In this document: in pieces, positions 21,687 to 34,201 of the stretch
Position numbering within the stretch: the stretch's first letter is position 1
How the letters are laid out: every line of letters starts with the position of its first letter
Source of the DNA: Triglochin maritima
Taxonomy: Eukaryota > Streptophyta > Magnoliopsida > Alismatales > Juncaginaceae
DNA length: 64,000 bases
Assembly: GCA_963682175.1 (NCBI GenBank)
Contig: OY821777.1
Coordinates: 21,100,001-21,164,000, forward strand
Direction of reading: 5' to 3'
Translations under genes and position numbers: made by a program
The notes under the pieces: model-generated
The model's database searches: none
The model's input: only the letters and a program-made list of their open reading frames with translations
What the model was told of the DNA's origin: nothing

Positions 21687-22335
21687 ATCGGTATACCAAA
21701 GCACCTATGTTTCCGAAGACCGTTTCAGAATCTGCCCGACCTGAAGTCAATTTTTTGCTATTCATTGGTCGAAACTTCACCAACTCTCCCAAACAGTTCT
21801 ACTTGCTTTGAAGCCTATATAAGCCTCATTCAAGCGACACAAACTAGAACACTACTCTCTTAAATGATCAATACTCTTTGTGCTCTCAATTCTCAAGCCT
21901 TCAAAGCTCCAAACACACTCAAAGCTTAATCTTCACCACTTGCATAACAATTCCAATCCCATATCCAAGTGTTGTCAAGTGTAGAGTGTTTGATGGTGAT
22001 CCAACTTCAACTTCCAAGAATCACCAAAGTGTTGTAAAACTTCAAGGAAGCTCCCTCTCGATTTTTTAGAAGAGACATACGAGCGAGGTGAGGCTTGTTC
22101 GTGAGGTGCGTGTTGTAAAGACGTTAATCTTGGCTTGGAACAGAGATTGCTTAGCAGAATCGTAAACAGGGCTCGTAGTACAAGTGATGCTTGAGAGAAT
22201 GACTAGGACCGAGTGCAGTGCCAAACATCTCTAAATCTCCAAAATCTTCATTTGTGGTTTGCAATTCTTTAATCCTTTAATTTACTGTTTAGTTCCGCAT
22301 TTAGTTAGAGATTAGAGGTTTCATCTATCTTAAAA
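21687..22335 (+). repeat. Element E 5' LTR, right part
   Basis: Resumes at ATCGGTATACCAAAGCACC, matching GTCAATATACCAAAAGCAC in the 3' LTR at about 27647. A TATA-like CTATATAAG lies near 21813. The end reads CTTAAAA where the 3' LTR has CCTAACA, so the terminal CA has decayed. Confidence 0.8.
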
Positions 22336-22337
22336 AT

Positions 22338-22349
22338 TGGTATCAGAGC
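22338..22349 (+). promoter_or_regulatory. Primer binding site of element E
   Basis: TGGTATCAGAGC, two bases after the LTR end: the intact initiator Met-tRNA complement. Confidence 0.85.
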
Positions 22350-22406
22350 ATTAGGTTGCTAATTTCATCTAATTAATCATAGTTTCGCATCATATCTACA
22401 TCTAAT

Positions 22407-23822
22407 CATTGTGAAAGTTTGTCCACAACTATACCACCTTTATTTAATGACTCAAATTTTGACTATTGGAAGAAAAGAATGAGAATTTATTTGAAATCAA
22501 ATGATTTGAAGTATTGGATATTTCTCTTAACCTCATACGCACCTAGAGCTAAAATTAAGGAAGCGGAGATGAATTCCCGCATCATGAATATTTTGTATTG
22601 TGACTTAAATGAGAGAGAATGCAATAGAGTAAGAGGTTGTGATAGTGCATATGATATATGACATATACTAGAAATGCATCATGAGGGTTTTAGTAAGATC
22701 AAAAAACTAGAATAAATTTACTCATACATAATTATGAATTTTTTTGCATGCAATCTAGTGAAAACATAAGCGAGATGCACACTCGTTTCACCGATATCAT
22801 TAATCTCTCTCAAAGCTCTTGGCAGAACTTTTAGTGAAGGAGAAATGACTCGAAAGATTCCCCAGTCAGTCACTGGCAAATGTGAACAGAAGACAATCGT
22901 TATCGAGGAAGCAAAATATCTCACCAAATTGTCAGTTGAGGAGCTTATGGGTAGTCTCATGGCATATGAGATACAAATGAAAGACCGCAAGCAGAGGAAG
23001 CCAAGAAATCCTTAGTGCCACATGTCATGGCCAACTCCAACAAAAGAAAGAGTGATATTTAAGAGGAGTTGGTGACTTAAAAGTTCTTGAAACTTCTCAA
23101 GAGAGAAAAAGAAAGGAGAAAAGAAAATAAGAAGAGCAAAAGAAAAGAAGAAGAAGGCTCTCAAAACAATAATGGATGAATCAACATCATCTTCATCAAA
23201 TGAAGGCTCTATGGCAATAGAAGATTAGGAAAGTGAGGTATCTTATACCTCAAGTCATGCTTCTAATTCATATAATGAACTTCAAATTGAATTCTACGAT
23301 CTACTTGAAAATTCTGAACAAATTTGTTAAAAGAACAAACTAGCTAGAAAGAAAATCAATGAGTTACAATATCAAATTGAATCAATTATGAAAGAGAAAA
23401 ATTATTTGCTTTCTAGTATTGATAAAGTTGCATTAGAGAATTCTCTTTTGATTGATGAAATTACAACTCTAAATGCAAAATCCTCATGTAGTGATGCACA
23501 AGATCTTATTGCTAAAAATGTTCAATTACAAAAATTTCTTGAAAGATTCACTAAAGGAATAAAAATGCTTGATATGTTAATTGGTAGTCAAAGACAATCC
23601 TTGAACAAGCATGATTTAAGATACAACGTTAATAACAACAAAAACCTTGTCATCCATACTACTTTCAATGGAAAGTATTTCTTTGTGAATAAAAGCTCCT
23701 CAAACGTTTGGGCAGCTAAGACCAAAATGGTTTGGGTACCAAAAAGTAATGTCAAAGGACTCAAGGTTGTTTGGGTAACAAAATCTTCACTTGTAGGTAC
23801 TTTAAAGGAGATCGATCGGTAG
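22407..23822 (+). pseudogene. gag: Element E gag, decayed
   Basis: An aligned but broken homologue of the array gag. The first frame (22419-22661) has TIPPLFNDSNFDYWKKRMRIYL and MNSRIMNILYCDLNERE. The middle shows stops and frameshifts: Lys-rich stretch near 23096-23160, then a Ser-rich piece. A 144-codon frame (23388-23822) keeps the coiled-coil part and the tail, with WAAKTKMVWVPKSNVKG and VVWVTKS. No start codon is kept at the expected place. As in the array, no zinc knuckle is visible and no pol follows. Confidence 0.85.
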
Positions 23823-24210
23823 CGGTCGACTCAAGCAAGAAAAGTTTGATCCCAAGCTTCAAAGAAATCATTTGGATCAAATTCATTAAGCCATTCTCGT
23901 TGTCGAGAGGATATTGGAACCATGCGAAATCAGGGATCAAAGTTTGGGTAGCATTTTTTAAATTCTCTTAGTCTTATTAAATTTGTTGCAATCTAGGGAT
24001 ATAGATGCCTGATAATATCATGTTATACACCATTTCTTTTAGGCCTTATTGATAGGTGTGAGCAAATAATGTTTTATCATCTAATTAAGGGGAGACCTAC
24101 GCAATCTAACATTTGCATCTTATACCAATAGTGTTTGCATTTGATTGATGTCAAAAGGGAGAATGATAAGAGATTGAGTTTCAATTCATCCATACTATGC
24201 ATATTGATAG

Positions 24211-27200
24211 TGTAGGATCGTGAGGGTCTCTAATTCTAATCACTTTTAAGCTAATTACCTACTTGTTTAATCAATCAAGATATGCACAGCGGAATTTAAA
24301 CAAATACAAGTAAGTAAAGCAAACCACAATGATGACACCGGATTTTTATAGAGGTTCGGCCTCCCACCTACTTCGTCTCTTGCAAGATCCGCTCGATCTC
24401 CCTCGAGCTCCGCTCGCGTCTTCACTATCAACCTTGTTCCGGGCCGAGATTAAGCCTTTTACAAAACAAGCTCCACGAACACCCTCGTGAGCTTGACATT
24501 CTACTCTCACAATTTGAGAGGAACACTTCGGGTTTTAACCGAAGTCATTGCTTCTTTACAACTGAGATCTTGAGTGGAACACACTCTCTAACTTGAGCAC
24601 AATTAGCTTAGGATGTGGAATTGATGCTAAGATGTGGAAGTTTAAGCTTGGAAAGTAGGATTTGGGGAATGGGAGATGATTGACATCATTTCATGCATAT
24701 CTTTGTATCGTATATCCATTATCTTTTACCCAAACAATGCTATGTAACGAGTGTAATGTTTACTTTTCAGGAATAAGTAGGTTTGAGAAGGAGAGACTAT
24801 AAATGGACCTAATAATAGGGAACAGTACTAAGTTGAGAGACTCAAGGACTAAGATGCAAGATCGAAGGACCTGAATGTAAGATCAAAGGACCAATGAGCA
24901 AACAAGAATACTCCACACCATCACGGGGAGTATTTTGGCAATTCTATTCGGGTCGGAGCTCCAACAAGCGAAGTAGATGCATCAAAGACCAACAAAGACG
25001 TCCAAAAAAGCCCACACGAAACAACGGTCGGATCCAAACAATATAGACCGCCAATTGGTGGTCTGTTATGATCCGGATCCGCTAAGATTTCGTAGGGTCG
25101 CGTATTAGTGTGTATTTAGTGTATTTCTGATATTTGTTTAGTCCCATACCGGAGGATTGTCCCAGATTACCTTTTTCTATGGCTATAAATAGAACTCTCC
25201 CTCCTCTCTTGTACCCCATCCTCTCTTGGTGGTCATCATCTCTTCTAGGAGTAAAAGCCTTGAAGCAAAAACCCCTGGTGGAGAGAGGCTACTTGTAATT
25301 GAGTGAGTAATAATAGATGTTTTCCTTTGGTTATGTTGTTTCTTTCTTAGTTTAATTTCCTTTTATATGCTTGCATGCTTCTTTAGTTTTATGTCCTTTT
25401 AGCTTATTTAATATTTCTTGCTTGCTTAGGTTAATTTCATTTTAGTAGAATTTTTCATTTTAATGTATGTTGTAGTGTAATGATTAGTGAGTAGTTCCAT
25501 CCCCATTTGGGGGTGGAGAAATATGTGATATGATTATGTGATGTAGTAGGTGTGTGTTATCTTAATCCCTTGAGCCTTATATGATTTCCATAACCATCTA
25601 ATGAGATTTCACTCTTGTCTTTGATATGCTAATACTCTTGAATGAAGCTTAGAATATGCTTAGATTAGTGGACCTATTTTATAGGGAATAATAAGGTGAG
25701 GATATGGATGGAATTGATGAAGGAAACATGATTTGTAGTTGCATGTACTTTTGTTGCCTTTACCTTGGTTAATGTCTTGCATGGTTTAATGATTGTGTAA
25801 ATCTTAATTCATGTGGAGGCATAGTGAGGGTTGGTCTTTATACATGAGTTCATTTAGCTTCATTCCAGTTATTGTCTTGTATGTTTTAATGATATTGTGT
25901 TATCTTAATTCATGTGGAAGCAAAGTTGGATGTAGTTTTATGATTTTCATGCACTACATGTTGTGATTAGCTTAATTGAACACACACACATATATTTGTA
26001 TTCACATTCTTTCTCTACCCCCTATGGGGTTTAGTTTTATTGCTTATTTTTCATTCCTTTTGCATTGTAGTGTAGTTTAGATCATAACTCATTTCTCTCC
26101 TTTCTTTCCCACTCGCCTTAGAACAAACTAAAGTCGACACACCTCCCTGTGGATCGACCTGTATTTGCCACCGCTTCAACGCGGCCGTGCACTTGCGGTT
26201 ATAATTTAATCGTTTCAATCAGGAGACTTGGGAGTTTCTCTTAAGTGTATTTGACAAATGGAAGTGTAAGAGCTGTGTAATTGTCTTAAAGGAACACCTA
26301 TTTATAAGCTCTAAGTGAATTATAGCCGTTGGGACAGGTTTGGTAAAAGATTGTGGAAGATACACAAAACAGAAACTTGCAGGATGCATTTCTGCATATG
26401 TTCGGTCGACCGTGGGGCAGTTTGGAACACGGTTCGGTCGAACGGTAAAGGAACGGTCGACCGCCCAAGGCTATAACCTAGGTACACTTAAGTTATCGGT
26501 CGAACACCGAGATAGGTTCAGTCGACCGATTTATAACATGCTCTACGGGGATGACAAACAATATCAAATTCGGTCGACCGAACCAAGGTTCACGGTCGAT
26601 CGAAAACCGACAAGCACTTTGGGTTTGTCAAGAAACATAAGTTCGGTCGACCGAACAAGGTCCTCGGTCAACCAATAGGAAAATACATTTTTGGGGTATT
26701 TGGAAAAATACAAATACGACCGTTGGGTATAATACGACAATTCTAACGGTCGGAATTTTGTGTTACACGGTCGACCAAACTAGGGAAGAAAACACTAATA
26801 GGATAATTGATCACTCGGTCGACCGAACGATCTGTTTCGGTCGACCGAATGTGGGCAGACAGTTCAGGTTAAGGTTTGGTGTTTTCCGGTCTATGTTTGG
26901 GTGATCTATTGAAGTCCAAATTATATGAAATTTTATGTGTGACTTCTATAAGGAACTTATTGTGTGTTTGAGTTGATTTTAACTCAAGTATGCTCAATTA
27001 CGGAATGTTCCAAAGACTCTAAGAAAGCAAGATTACAGGTCTTCAATATAGCTTTAATACATGTCTTGACTTGATTTCCTTCCATCCTTGAGTCTTGATC
27101 ACCTGTAGAAGTTAGCACAAAGCAATATATATGCAATGCAATATGTGTGCTACTCTACATGATCATAATTAAGATTAGGTTGATTAAATCATCAAAACAT

Positions 27201-27223
27201 AGATTAAGGCCAAAAAGCCAACA
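24211..27223 (-). mobile_element. Solo LTR of the array family, with nested insertion
   Basis: TGTAGGATCG...AAAAGCCAACA flanked by perfect GATAG duplications (24206-24210 and 27224-27228), with no internal region: a solo LTR left by LTR-LTR recombination. Without the nested element it is 1463 bp. The TATA complement is at 26299-26306. Six GGTCGACCG copies survive at about 26402-26850, with several decayed ones, compared with about 13 in the array LTRs. Confidence 0.9.
24677..26221 (+). mobile_element. Solo Gypsy-type LTR nested in the solo Copia LTR
   Basis: 1545 bp, TGATTGACA...TTTCAATCA, with perfect GGAGA duplications at 24672-24676 and 26222-26226. Same family as 880-2435. TATAAATAG lies near 25183, with the GACCGCCAATTGG half-palindrome near 25045 upstream of it. 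This gives a clear order of events: E, then the array-family insertion and its collapse to a solo LTR, then this insertion. Confidence 0.92.
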
Positions 27224-27352
27224 GATAGTGGGAGCATTATATACATGCATAGTTTACATATATGACAGGAGAGAAATCATATAAAAAGTGGGAGAATTAA
27301 ATTGAATCTTAAGCATGAAGATATAGGTTTTCTATCATCAAGATGAGGATAT

Positions 27353-28319
27353 TGTTGGCTTTTAGCCATTAATCCATATTGATTTGGACGATTATTCAAA
27401 CTAATCTTATTAAATCAACCTAGTCAATCAAAGTGGACAAATATGATTACATGCATATGTAAAACTTGTGCTTTTTCGATCCTCCGATTAGAGAATGATA
27501 GGCCGTTCTAATATAAGCTAGAAAACAACCAATCTTCAATCTTATATTGAAACGGTGCACCGAACCTTTTTTCGTCAACCGACACCTCTATTGGTTGAAT
27601 TAGAAATCCATTTCTGGAGCTAGAAAAAGGTTATCCGAACTTATGTCAATATACCAAAAGCACTTTGGTTTCAGAAGACCGTTTATACATTACTCAGTCG
27701 AACCAACTCATAAATCTGCCCGAGCTAGAGTCAAATGTTGCTTCTCATTGGTCAAAACTTCACCAACTCTCCCAAAAAACTTTATTTGCTTTGAAGCCTT
27801 TAGAAGCCTCGTTCAAGAGACACAAACTAGAACACTACTCTCTCAATTCATAAATACTTTTTGTGCTCTCCATTCTCAAGCCTTCAAAGCCCCAACAAAC
27901 TCAAAGCTTAATCTTCACCACTTTTCATATCAATTCCAATCCTATATCTAAGTGTTCTCAATGGTAGAGTGTTTGATAGTGATTCCAACTTCAACATCCA
28001 AGAATCACCAAAGTGTTGTAAAACTTCGAGGAATCTTCCTCTCAGATTGTGAGAGAAGACACAAGCGAGGCAATGATTGTTCGTGAGCCTCGGTGTTGTA
28101 AAGATGTTAATCTCGGCCCAGAATGGAGTTTGCTTAGTGGAACCGTAAGCGTGGCTCGTAGCACGAGTGGGGCTTGCGAAGGACTAGGACTGAGTACGAC
28201 GCCAATTCTCTCTAAATCTTATTTGGAGTCTTCAATTGTGGTTTGCAATTCTTTAATCCCTTAATTTACTGTTTAATTCCGCATTTAGTTAGAGACTAGA
28301 GGGGCCATCAATCCTAACA
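27353..28319 (+). repeat. Element E 3' LTR (internally deleted)
   Basis: 967 bp, TGTTGGCTTTTAGCC...CCTAACA. Compared with the 1429-bp 5' LTR it lacks about 460 bp after GATTACATGCATATG. The remaining parts, including the CGCATTTAGTTAGAGA block near its end, align well. Confidence 0.8.
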
Positions 28320-30141
28320 TTTTGTTCTTCTCTCTCTTCGAACACATTTTCTCTCTCTCTCATAATACATTTTTCAATTGGTAATCAGCTATTTTCATTT
28401 GGTAATTTGTTCATTGCTTTCGGGTAAACAACATATCATTAATAGCCAGATGTTTTAATATATTGGAGAAATGAAACATTTTTCTCTCTCCTCTCACACC
28501 TTTTTCCCTCTCTCTTCCTACTTTTCACTCTTTCTTTTTCAATTTGAATTTCAAATTAATTTGCCTTCACATCTATTATTGTCGCTAAACCTCAACAAAT
28601 CACCAATTATAAGTGACACGGTTATTCCGCCTGGGTATTATTTCCTTAAGAAAACAGACTATATTGTATGGTTAATGTGTAAGTATTTTATAGGTAACAT
28701 ATTGTCTTGGTATGTACTTCAAATATAATTAAATTGTATGATAATTAACAAATACTTGTTTGGTAACTAATCTACCATGTATGGGTAAGTCAAAAAAATT
28801 AATTTGATATGTATATTCTTTTGGGTAGTAATCAATTCGTTATGGTTTGGTAATTAAGTTTACATGTCTGGGTAAGATAGTCATATGGACGGGGTAAGTC
28901 ATTAACATGACTAAATGTCATTTGGCAATTTGTTTATTGATTTCAAGTAATTTAGTTGGCTATATACATATTGGGTAATCAACTAATCATGGATGAAAGA
29001 TTTTCGGTACTTAACCAATAGAGACTAGGTAGTTCAATGTGCAGGATGGGTAAGATAAGATTACCATTTATTAGTTTACATTACATTAGTATTCACTAAC
29101 ACAATTTATGTGTTTAGTTTCCTAGAATGAGGTAATGGCCCAAATCCAAGTTGGCAGTGGCTTGGTAGACCATATAATAAATCAAGAATCATACATCTTA
29201 ATAAGTATTAAGATTGTAATTTCCCAAACTATACCATGAAAATACCTAAAGCATATCACCTGTATATCCAAACCTTAAAACATAAAGGAAGGAAACAATA
29301 CCAAGATTGTAATATTTATGTAACTACCCAAACAATAACATCAAAATACCTAGTTTACAATTCAAAAAACCCGAACTCCATATACCACAGAGAACCAAAA
29401 AAAAAATTTGGTTCATTATGAATTAATACAAACTTTAATTAATATAGAAATAAGGAAACTATAGTATGAAAATACCCAACTTATAATATGTAGATAACTA
29501 TACTACAACAAAAAAATACCCGGAATGCAAACACCAATGGTGACCAAAAACGTATGTCGTCTTTCTCCTACACCTCCTCCATCCCCCTCGACTTCGTGAT
29601 CTCTCCAACCATCTCTCAATCCCAATCACCACCAACCCCACCAACAACACACCCTCTATTAAGATCCTAACCTTCATTTAGTGCTAACCATGTTTAGGGG
29701 GTGTTTAGGGTGATGTGATGAGGTTTGACTTGGAGGGTATGGAGGAGGTGTGGTTGGACGGATGGATGGCATGGTGGAGAGTATGGGTGATTTGATGGGT
29801 GGGTGTCGTTTTTGTTATATAAGAAACACAACCCTCTTCATCACTCCTTTTTCTCTTCCTCTTCTTTCTCTCTCTCTCTCTCCCTCCCTCCCTCAGTTCC
29901 CACGACCGTCGACGATCAGAACTCGGCCACCAACTGCAAAGAGGTTGAGGTGAAGCACGACACGACGAGGGTGAACATGTGTGGCTTCAAAAGGTGACGG
30001 CATCGAGGCAATAACAAAAGGTATGCCAAGTTTGTTAGTGGTGATCACACAAGGTGTGTGAGAGGTTGTGAGCGTCGCAGGAGGCCGGAAGTGTGGCCGG
30101 TGACGTTGGACATATAGTTGTAGGTGGTGGATCTGTCATAG
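28320..30141. other. No gene; GGTAA / TACC motif-rich DNA and pyrimidine repeats
   Basis: From about 28378 to 29060 the plus strand is studded with GGGTAA or GGTAATC motifs; from about 29160 to 29520 the complementary TTACC/TACCC form dominates. The segment ends near ACTACAACAAAAAAATACCC (29497-29516), which resembles a CACTA-type terminus. A (CT)n then (CCCT)n tract is at about 29866-29894. Short frames around 29750-30000 have no recognisable domain. Confidence 0.4.
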
Positions 30142-33096
30142 TGTAATTGTTGAGTTTTGCCTAGCACCGGTTGAACGATGTTTTTAAGCGGTCGACCGGT
30201 TATGCATAAATGATGGGTGGGAGAAGCTATATTATTTTCGGTCGGACAGTGCTTCCCGCATGTTCGACCGTTTACCTATTTTTTGTGCTTTGACTCGGGC
30301 GTTGACCCTCTAAACGGTCAACCACTCTTGATCTTTTGTTCGACCGTTGTGGTCTGTTGAATGTATGAATGCCCCTGTTATTTTTGGTCAAACGAGCCCC
30401 ATTTGTCGTTCGACCGTTGCATAGTATATTTTAATATTAATTTGGCCTAGACCATCTAAACGGTCGACCGCTAGTGACATTTTGTTCGACCGTTTGTGCA
30501 TGTGTTTGTTCGACCGGTGGGATTTCAATTCGACCGTCTCTCTGATTTTAGGAGGCAATGGTCAACCACTTTGCTCTCTTCGGTCGACCGTTTGTGCCCA
30601 GTATTGGTTTTTCATGTTATTGCTTATGGTGCCACCTTTGTCCATGGAAACCTATGTTACCACTTCGTGCGTGTGTCGGGAGGTGACAGTGTGTTCGATG
30701 ATCGCGCCTGCCCACGGACCGTCAAGTTTAAAAGTGTGGATACTTGATGTACGTGTCAGTGGTGATTTGTAGGCAGTGTATGACTCATTTCATTTGTATT
30801 GACCCACCCTAGGTCATAGACATGTGGGATATCCCTATGAATTGCACTGCATGGTACCCGACTCCATGGAGTGGGATGTGTTACGATGATGGCCTACTTA
30901 ATATCTAATCAATTCAACTTTAATCCCTACTTAATTAGAGAAAAGAGGCAGCAGCAACAATTTAAAGTATGTAGAGACAAGCAAGGAAAAAACAATGCAA
31001 ACCACAAGTGGACAGGGTTTTTTATAGAGGTTCGACCTCCCGACTACTTCCTCTCTTGCAAGCTCCGCTCACGACTTCACTATCCACTCCCCGCTCCGGG
31101 ACGGGAGAGAACGCCTTTACAACATCAAGCCTCGCGAACAACCCTTGTTAGCTTGGATTTGTCTTCTCACAATCCGAGAAGGAACACTTCGGGCTTTCAC
31201 CAAAATCTTTGCTTCTTTGACAAACAAATGGTTGAGTGGATCACAACACTCTCTAACTTGAGCACACTTTGAGTGTGATATGGAATTGATCAAAGGTGTG
31301 GAAGTATAAGGCTTAAAGTGTAGGATTTGGGGCTTTGATGATTGAGAGCCTTCTCGGTAGTGTATTGAGCAAATAGAAGTGCGAGAGGTCTATAAACATG
31401 GGGATGGACATCTATTTATAAGCTTCTAGAGAGATATAGCCGTTGCAGAAGAATTGGATGAGTGTGTGTAAGAGATTCAAATCAGAAACTCAGAATCAGC
31501 AATTCTGTCCCTAAACGGTTGACCGAAATGGGACTAGCGGTCGACCATTTCTTTAAGGATAAAGAAATGTTCGAACAAACTAGTGAACGGTTGAACCACT
31601 TAGGCTTTAACTTAAGTCATCAGTCGAACCAAAAATGGGGTTTTCGACCGATCGTAGGGTTTTGGTCAGGGTAAAGGTATAACGGTCAAACACAAATATT
31701 GGTTACGTTCGACCAAAAATATCAGGCATTTTGGGCTCAAGAAAAGTGTTCAATCGGTCAACCATTTCTCGGTCAACGTTCGACCGGTGGCCAATCGTAT
31801 TTTAGGGGTAGGTTGAATTTATACGAATACGACCATTGTATAATACGACAAAGTTAACGGTCATCCAAAAATCCAAGAGCAGTCGACCTAAAGGTCAAGG
31901 GCAGTCTACTAATGGAAACTGGAAAATATACTTGGAACCTCTATTATAATCGGTCGAACAGAAAACTCGTTCGGTTGACCGATCGACACATGAAATCAGG
32001 ATTTGGTTTTAAGTGATCTTCTGGCTAAGGTTTGGGTGATCTATTGAAGTCCAATTGATGTGAAATTTAATGTGTGACTTCTACAAGGAACCTAGTGTTT
32101 TGCTCAAGTTTACACAAGTTCGTAAGATTCAAAATAAAGGTAAATTACATGTCTTCAAAAGCTTGATTACATGTCTTGACTTCAATTCCATTCTTCTTTG
32201 AATCTTGATCACTTGTAGATGTTAGCACAATATAGTATATCTTCTATGCATGATGTATGCTACTTTACAATTGATTGTGATTAAGATTAGGTTGATTAAA
32301 TAATCAAAACAAGGATTAAGTCCAAAAAGCCAACATGATCTCCGCACGGGCGTTGTCCGGCGGAAAGGGTGGTATAGCTTGTGTGAGCGACCCATGTTTT
32401 TAGCTTGTGTGAGCATTTACGGGAGTACAGTTTGTGTGAGCGCCCGATGATTATAACTTGTGTGAGTGATACCAGGAGTACAACTTGTGTGAGCGCCTAG
32501 AGATCAGATTTGTATCTATTACACGGAAGTACATACGATCCTCACCAAACCATCATGATTAGTATAGTTGCGAGTGGGGGGTGTCACGTACTCTCTGTAA
32601 GACCGTGTGTGTCTGCGGTAGGTTTCGGGAAACCCAATATTGTTGTTGGTTTGCTGGATGCCCTTTAGTACCCTGAAGGGGGAGGTTTTATGTTGCATTC
32701 TTGTTGCCATGTACACTAGTATGATAGGTTCATTGTACTGTAGTTGCAAAGGCATGTAGGTGGCCTTGCACATGCATGTAGGTGGATTTGGTATACAGGG
32801 TTTCCTTATGGAAACTCAGACATTATTTCATGTTTGTATTTCAAGACCTTAGTAGGTGTTGGTCGGGTGGTGACGGAGGACGAGCGCACTCTGGGATTGG
32901 ATCCTCTAGTCTTTTTTCCGAGGTCATACGATTACTTGTATTTCTTCTTCACGTACTCTCATGCAATCATACCTTTTTGAAACTTCAATGTAATGGTGCA
33001 CCTTTTTAGTATTTTTATGAGTATCGTTCCCGCTCTTTTCTGGTCTTATTTCTTGAGATAATTTGTTTAAATTTTCCATTGTTTCGGGGCGTTACA
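30142..33096 (+). mobile_element. Candidate solo LTR (Gypsy-like) hosting a Copia solo LTR
   Basis: The ends TGTAATTG...GGGGCGTTACA form TGTAA/TTACA inverted termini. Without the nested LTR the length is about 1498 bp. GGTCGACCG palindromes occur near 30190, 30461 and 30583, with many half-sites (TTCGACCG). A direct motif TTGTGTGAGCG recurs about five times at 32376-32497. Flanking 5-mers (CATAG and CTATC) do not match, so the boundaries are a proposal. Confidence 0.4.
30879..32335 (-). mobile_element. Old solo LTR of the array Copia family
   Basis: 1457 bp from TGTTACGATG to AAAAAGCCAACA. It shares TTTTTTATAGAGGTTCG, CTCTTGCAAGCTCCGCTC, CTCCGGGACGGGAGA and the TGATCTATTGAAGTCCA block with the array LTR. 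The TATA complement is at 31413-31420. Only one perfect GGTCGACC remains (about 31540); most sites are CpG-decayed forms such as GGTTGACCG and GGTCAACC. Flanking 5-mers GGATG and TGATC share only GAT, consistent with age or imprecise ends. Confidence 0.8.
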
Positions 33097-33904
33097 CTAT
33101 CTTTTGTTGGAAATGAGGAAAAATGGAGATTTTGCGAGAAAATGGAAATAGGAAATCAACATTAGAAGTTTGTTGGGTACTTCTGTTCAGTGATGTAGGT
33201 ATTCTTTGTTATGTTTTGGGTAAATTTAGAAGTATTTTGGGATAAAATCAGAATCAACGTCGTTGGGTTCATCATTGGACCATGATCAGTGGAAAGAAAC
33301 AAAAATATGAGACCAAGAAAGGAGCTTCATGGACAGAAATGAAAAATGCAGAAATCAGAAAAAATGAAAAACAAGAAATGAAGATGGCAAAATAAAGTTG
33401 AAGTGCAAAAAATAGATGAAACAATGGACTGTTGGTAATAAAATGTTGGAAATATGTTATTTTATAGCTCCAAGCTGGATTTTGAACAAAAAAAAAGAAT
33501 GAGATTTGATAATGTTGAAAGCATACTATATAACCAGAAAAAAAAAACAAATTTACGATTCAAAATGCCCAAAAAAATAGCAAAAACATAATAAGAAATG
33601 GATGAATAAACAAAAAAAGACAATGATTTCTATTGATAAGAAGAACTGGACATCATAAAATGATGTAAAAATGAACAAAAAAATGAAAAAACAACAAATG
33701 AAGATAGGAAAGTAAATTAAAAATGCAGAAAAACGATGAAAGAATGGATTGTTGCCAATAAAATTTGCAAATGCATGATTTTATAGTTGTAATAGACGTA
33801 GAAACAAAAACAAATATGAATAACAACACCAAATTAACTAAAATCTAAAACAAACAAATGACGTGGAAGCCATGAGAGGGGAAGGTTATAGTAAAGAGCC
33901 GTGA
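33097..33904. other. A-rich region with a duplicated ~180-bp segment, no gene
   Basis: A-rich DNA. The segment around 33320-33480 and that around 33650-33790 are diverged direct copies, sharing AACAAGAAATGAAGAT / AACAACAAATGAAGAT, ATGGACTGTTG / ATGGATTGTTG and TTTTATAG. No coding potential. Confidence 0.45.
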
Positions 33905-34201
33905 TAGACGGACGCGTGCGTCACGGACGCGCCTTACGTGGATCTGTACTGCTCAGATATTTTTCTTTGAGTCAGCGTCCAGTCAGCGAAATTTCTCTTC
34001 GTGCGTTTTGGTTTTTTTAAAAAACGCCGGTTCTTTAAGTTGAACGATTCATTTCCCAATACACAGATAAGACAGTGTGCAGACCCTAGGACATCGTGCA
34101 GTCTCATTATTCGTGCAAAGCCCACACTTATCATAATAAAATATTTGTTTTTAAGTTTTACGTTGGATCAACTTAATTTGTCTAGCTTACTTTATGTGTG
34201 T

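Larger units (their letters stand above)
7783..28319 (+). mobile_element. Copia element E (gag-only, Sirevirus-like), heavily nested
   Basis: Forward element with a split 5' LTR (7783-8562 and 21687-22335), primer site (22338-22349), decayed gag (about 22407-23822), purine tracts (AAGGGGAGA near 24089 and AAAAGGGAGAA near 24153) and 3' LTR (27353-28319). Its LTR begins TGTTGGCTTTTAGGCC, homologous to the reverse complement of the array LTR end, so E is an older member of the array family in the opposite orientation. No pol sequence exists between gag and the 3' LTR, even after the inserted solo LTR is removed. No matching target duplication was seen (CTTTA on the left, TTTTG on the right). 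Confidence 0.75.

Noticed and set aside
22338..22349. Possible tRNA-related sequence
   Set aside because: Only the 12-base complement of the initiator tRNA 3' end is present, i.e. a retrotransposon primer site, not a tRNA gene.
7778..28324. Target duplication around element E
   Set aside because: CTTTA and TTTTG do not match; the ends may have been altered or the LTRs may derive from inter-element recombination.
30879..32340. Perfect target duplication for the solo LTR at 30879-32335
   Set aside because: The flanking 5-mers GGATG and TGATC share only three bases, so no duplication is claimed.
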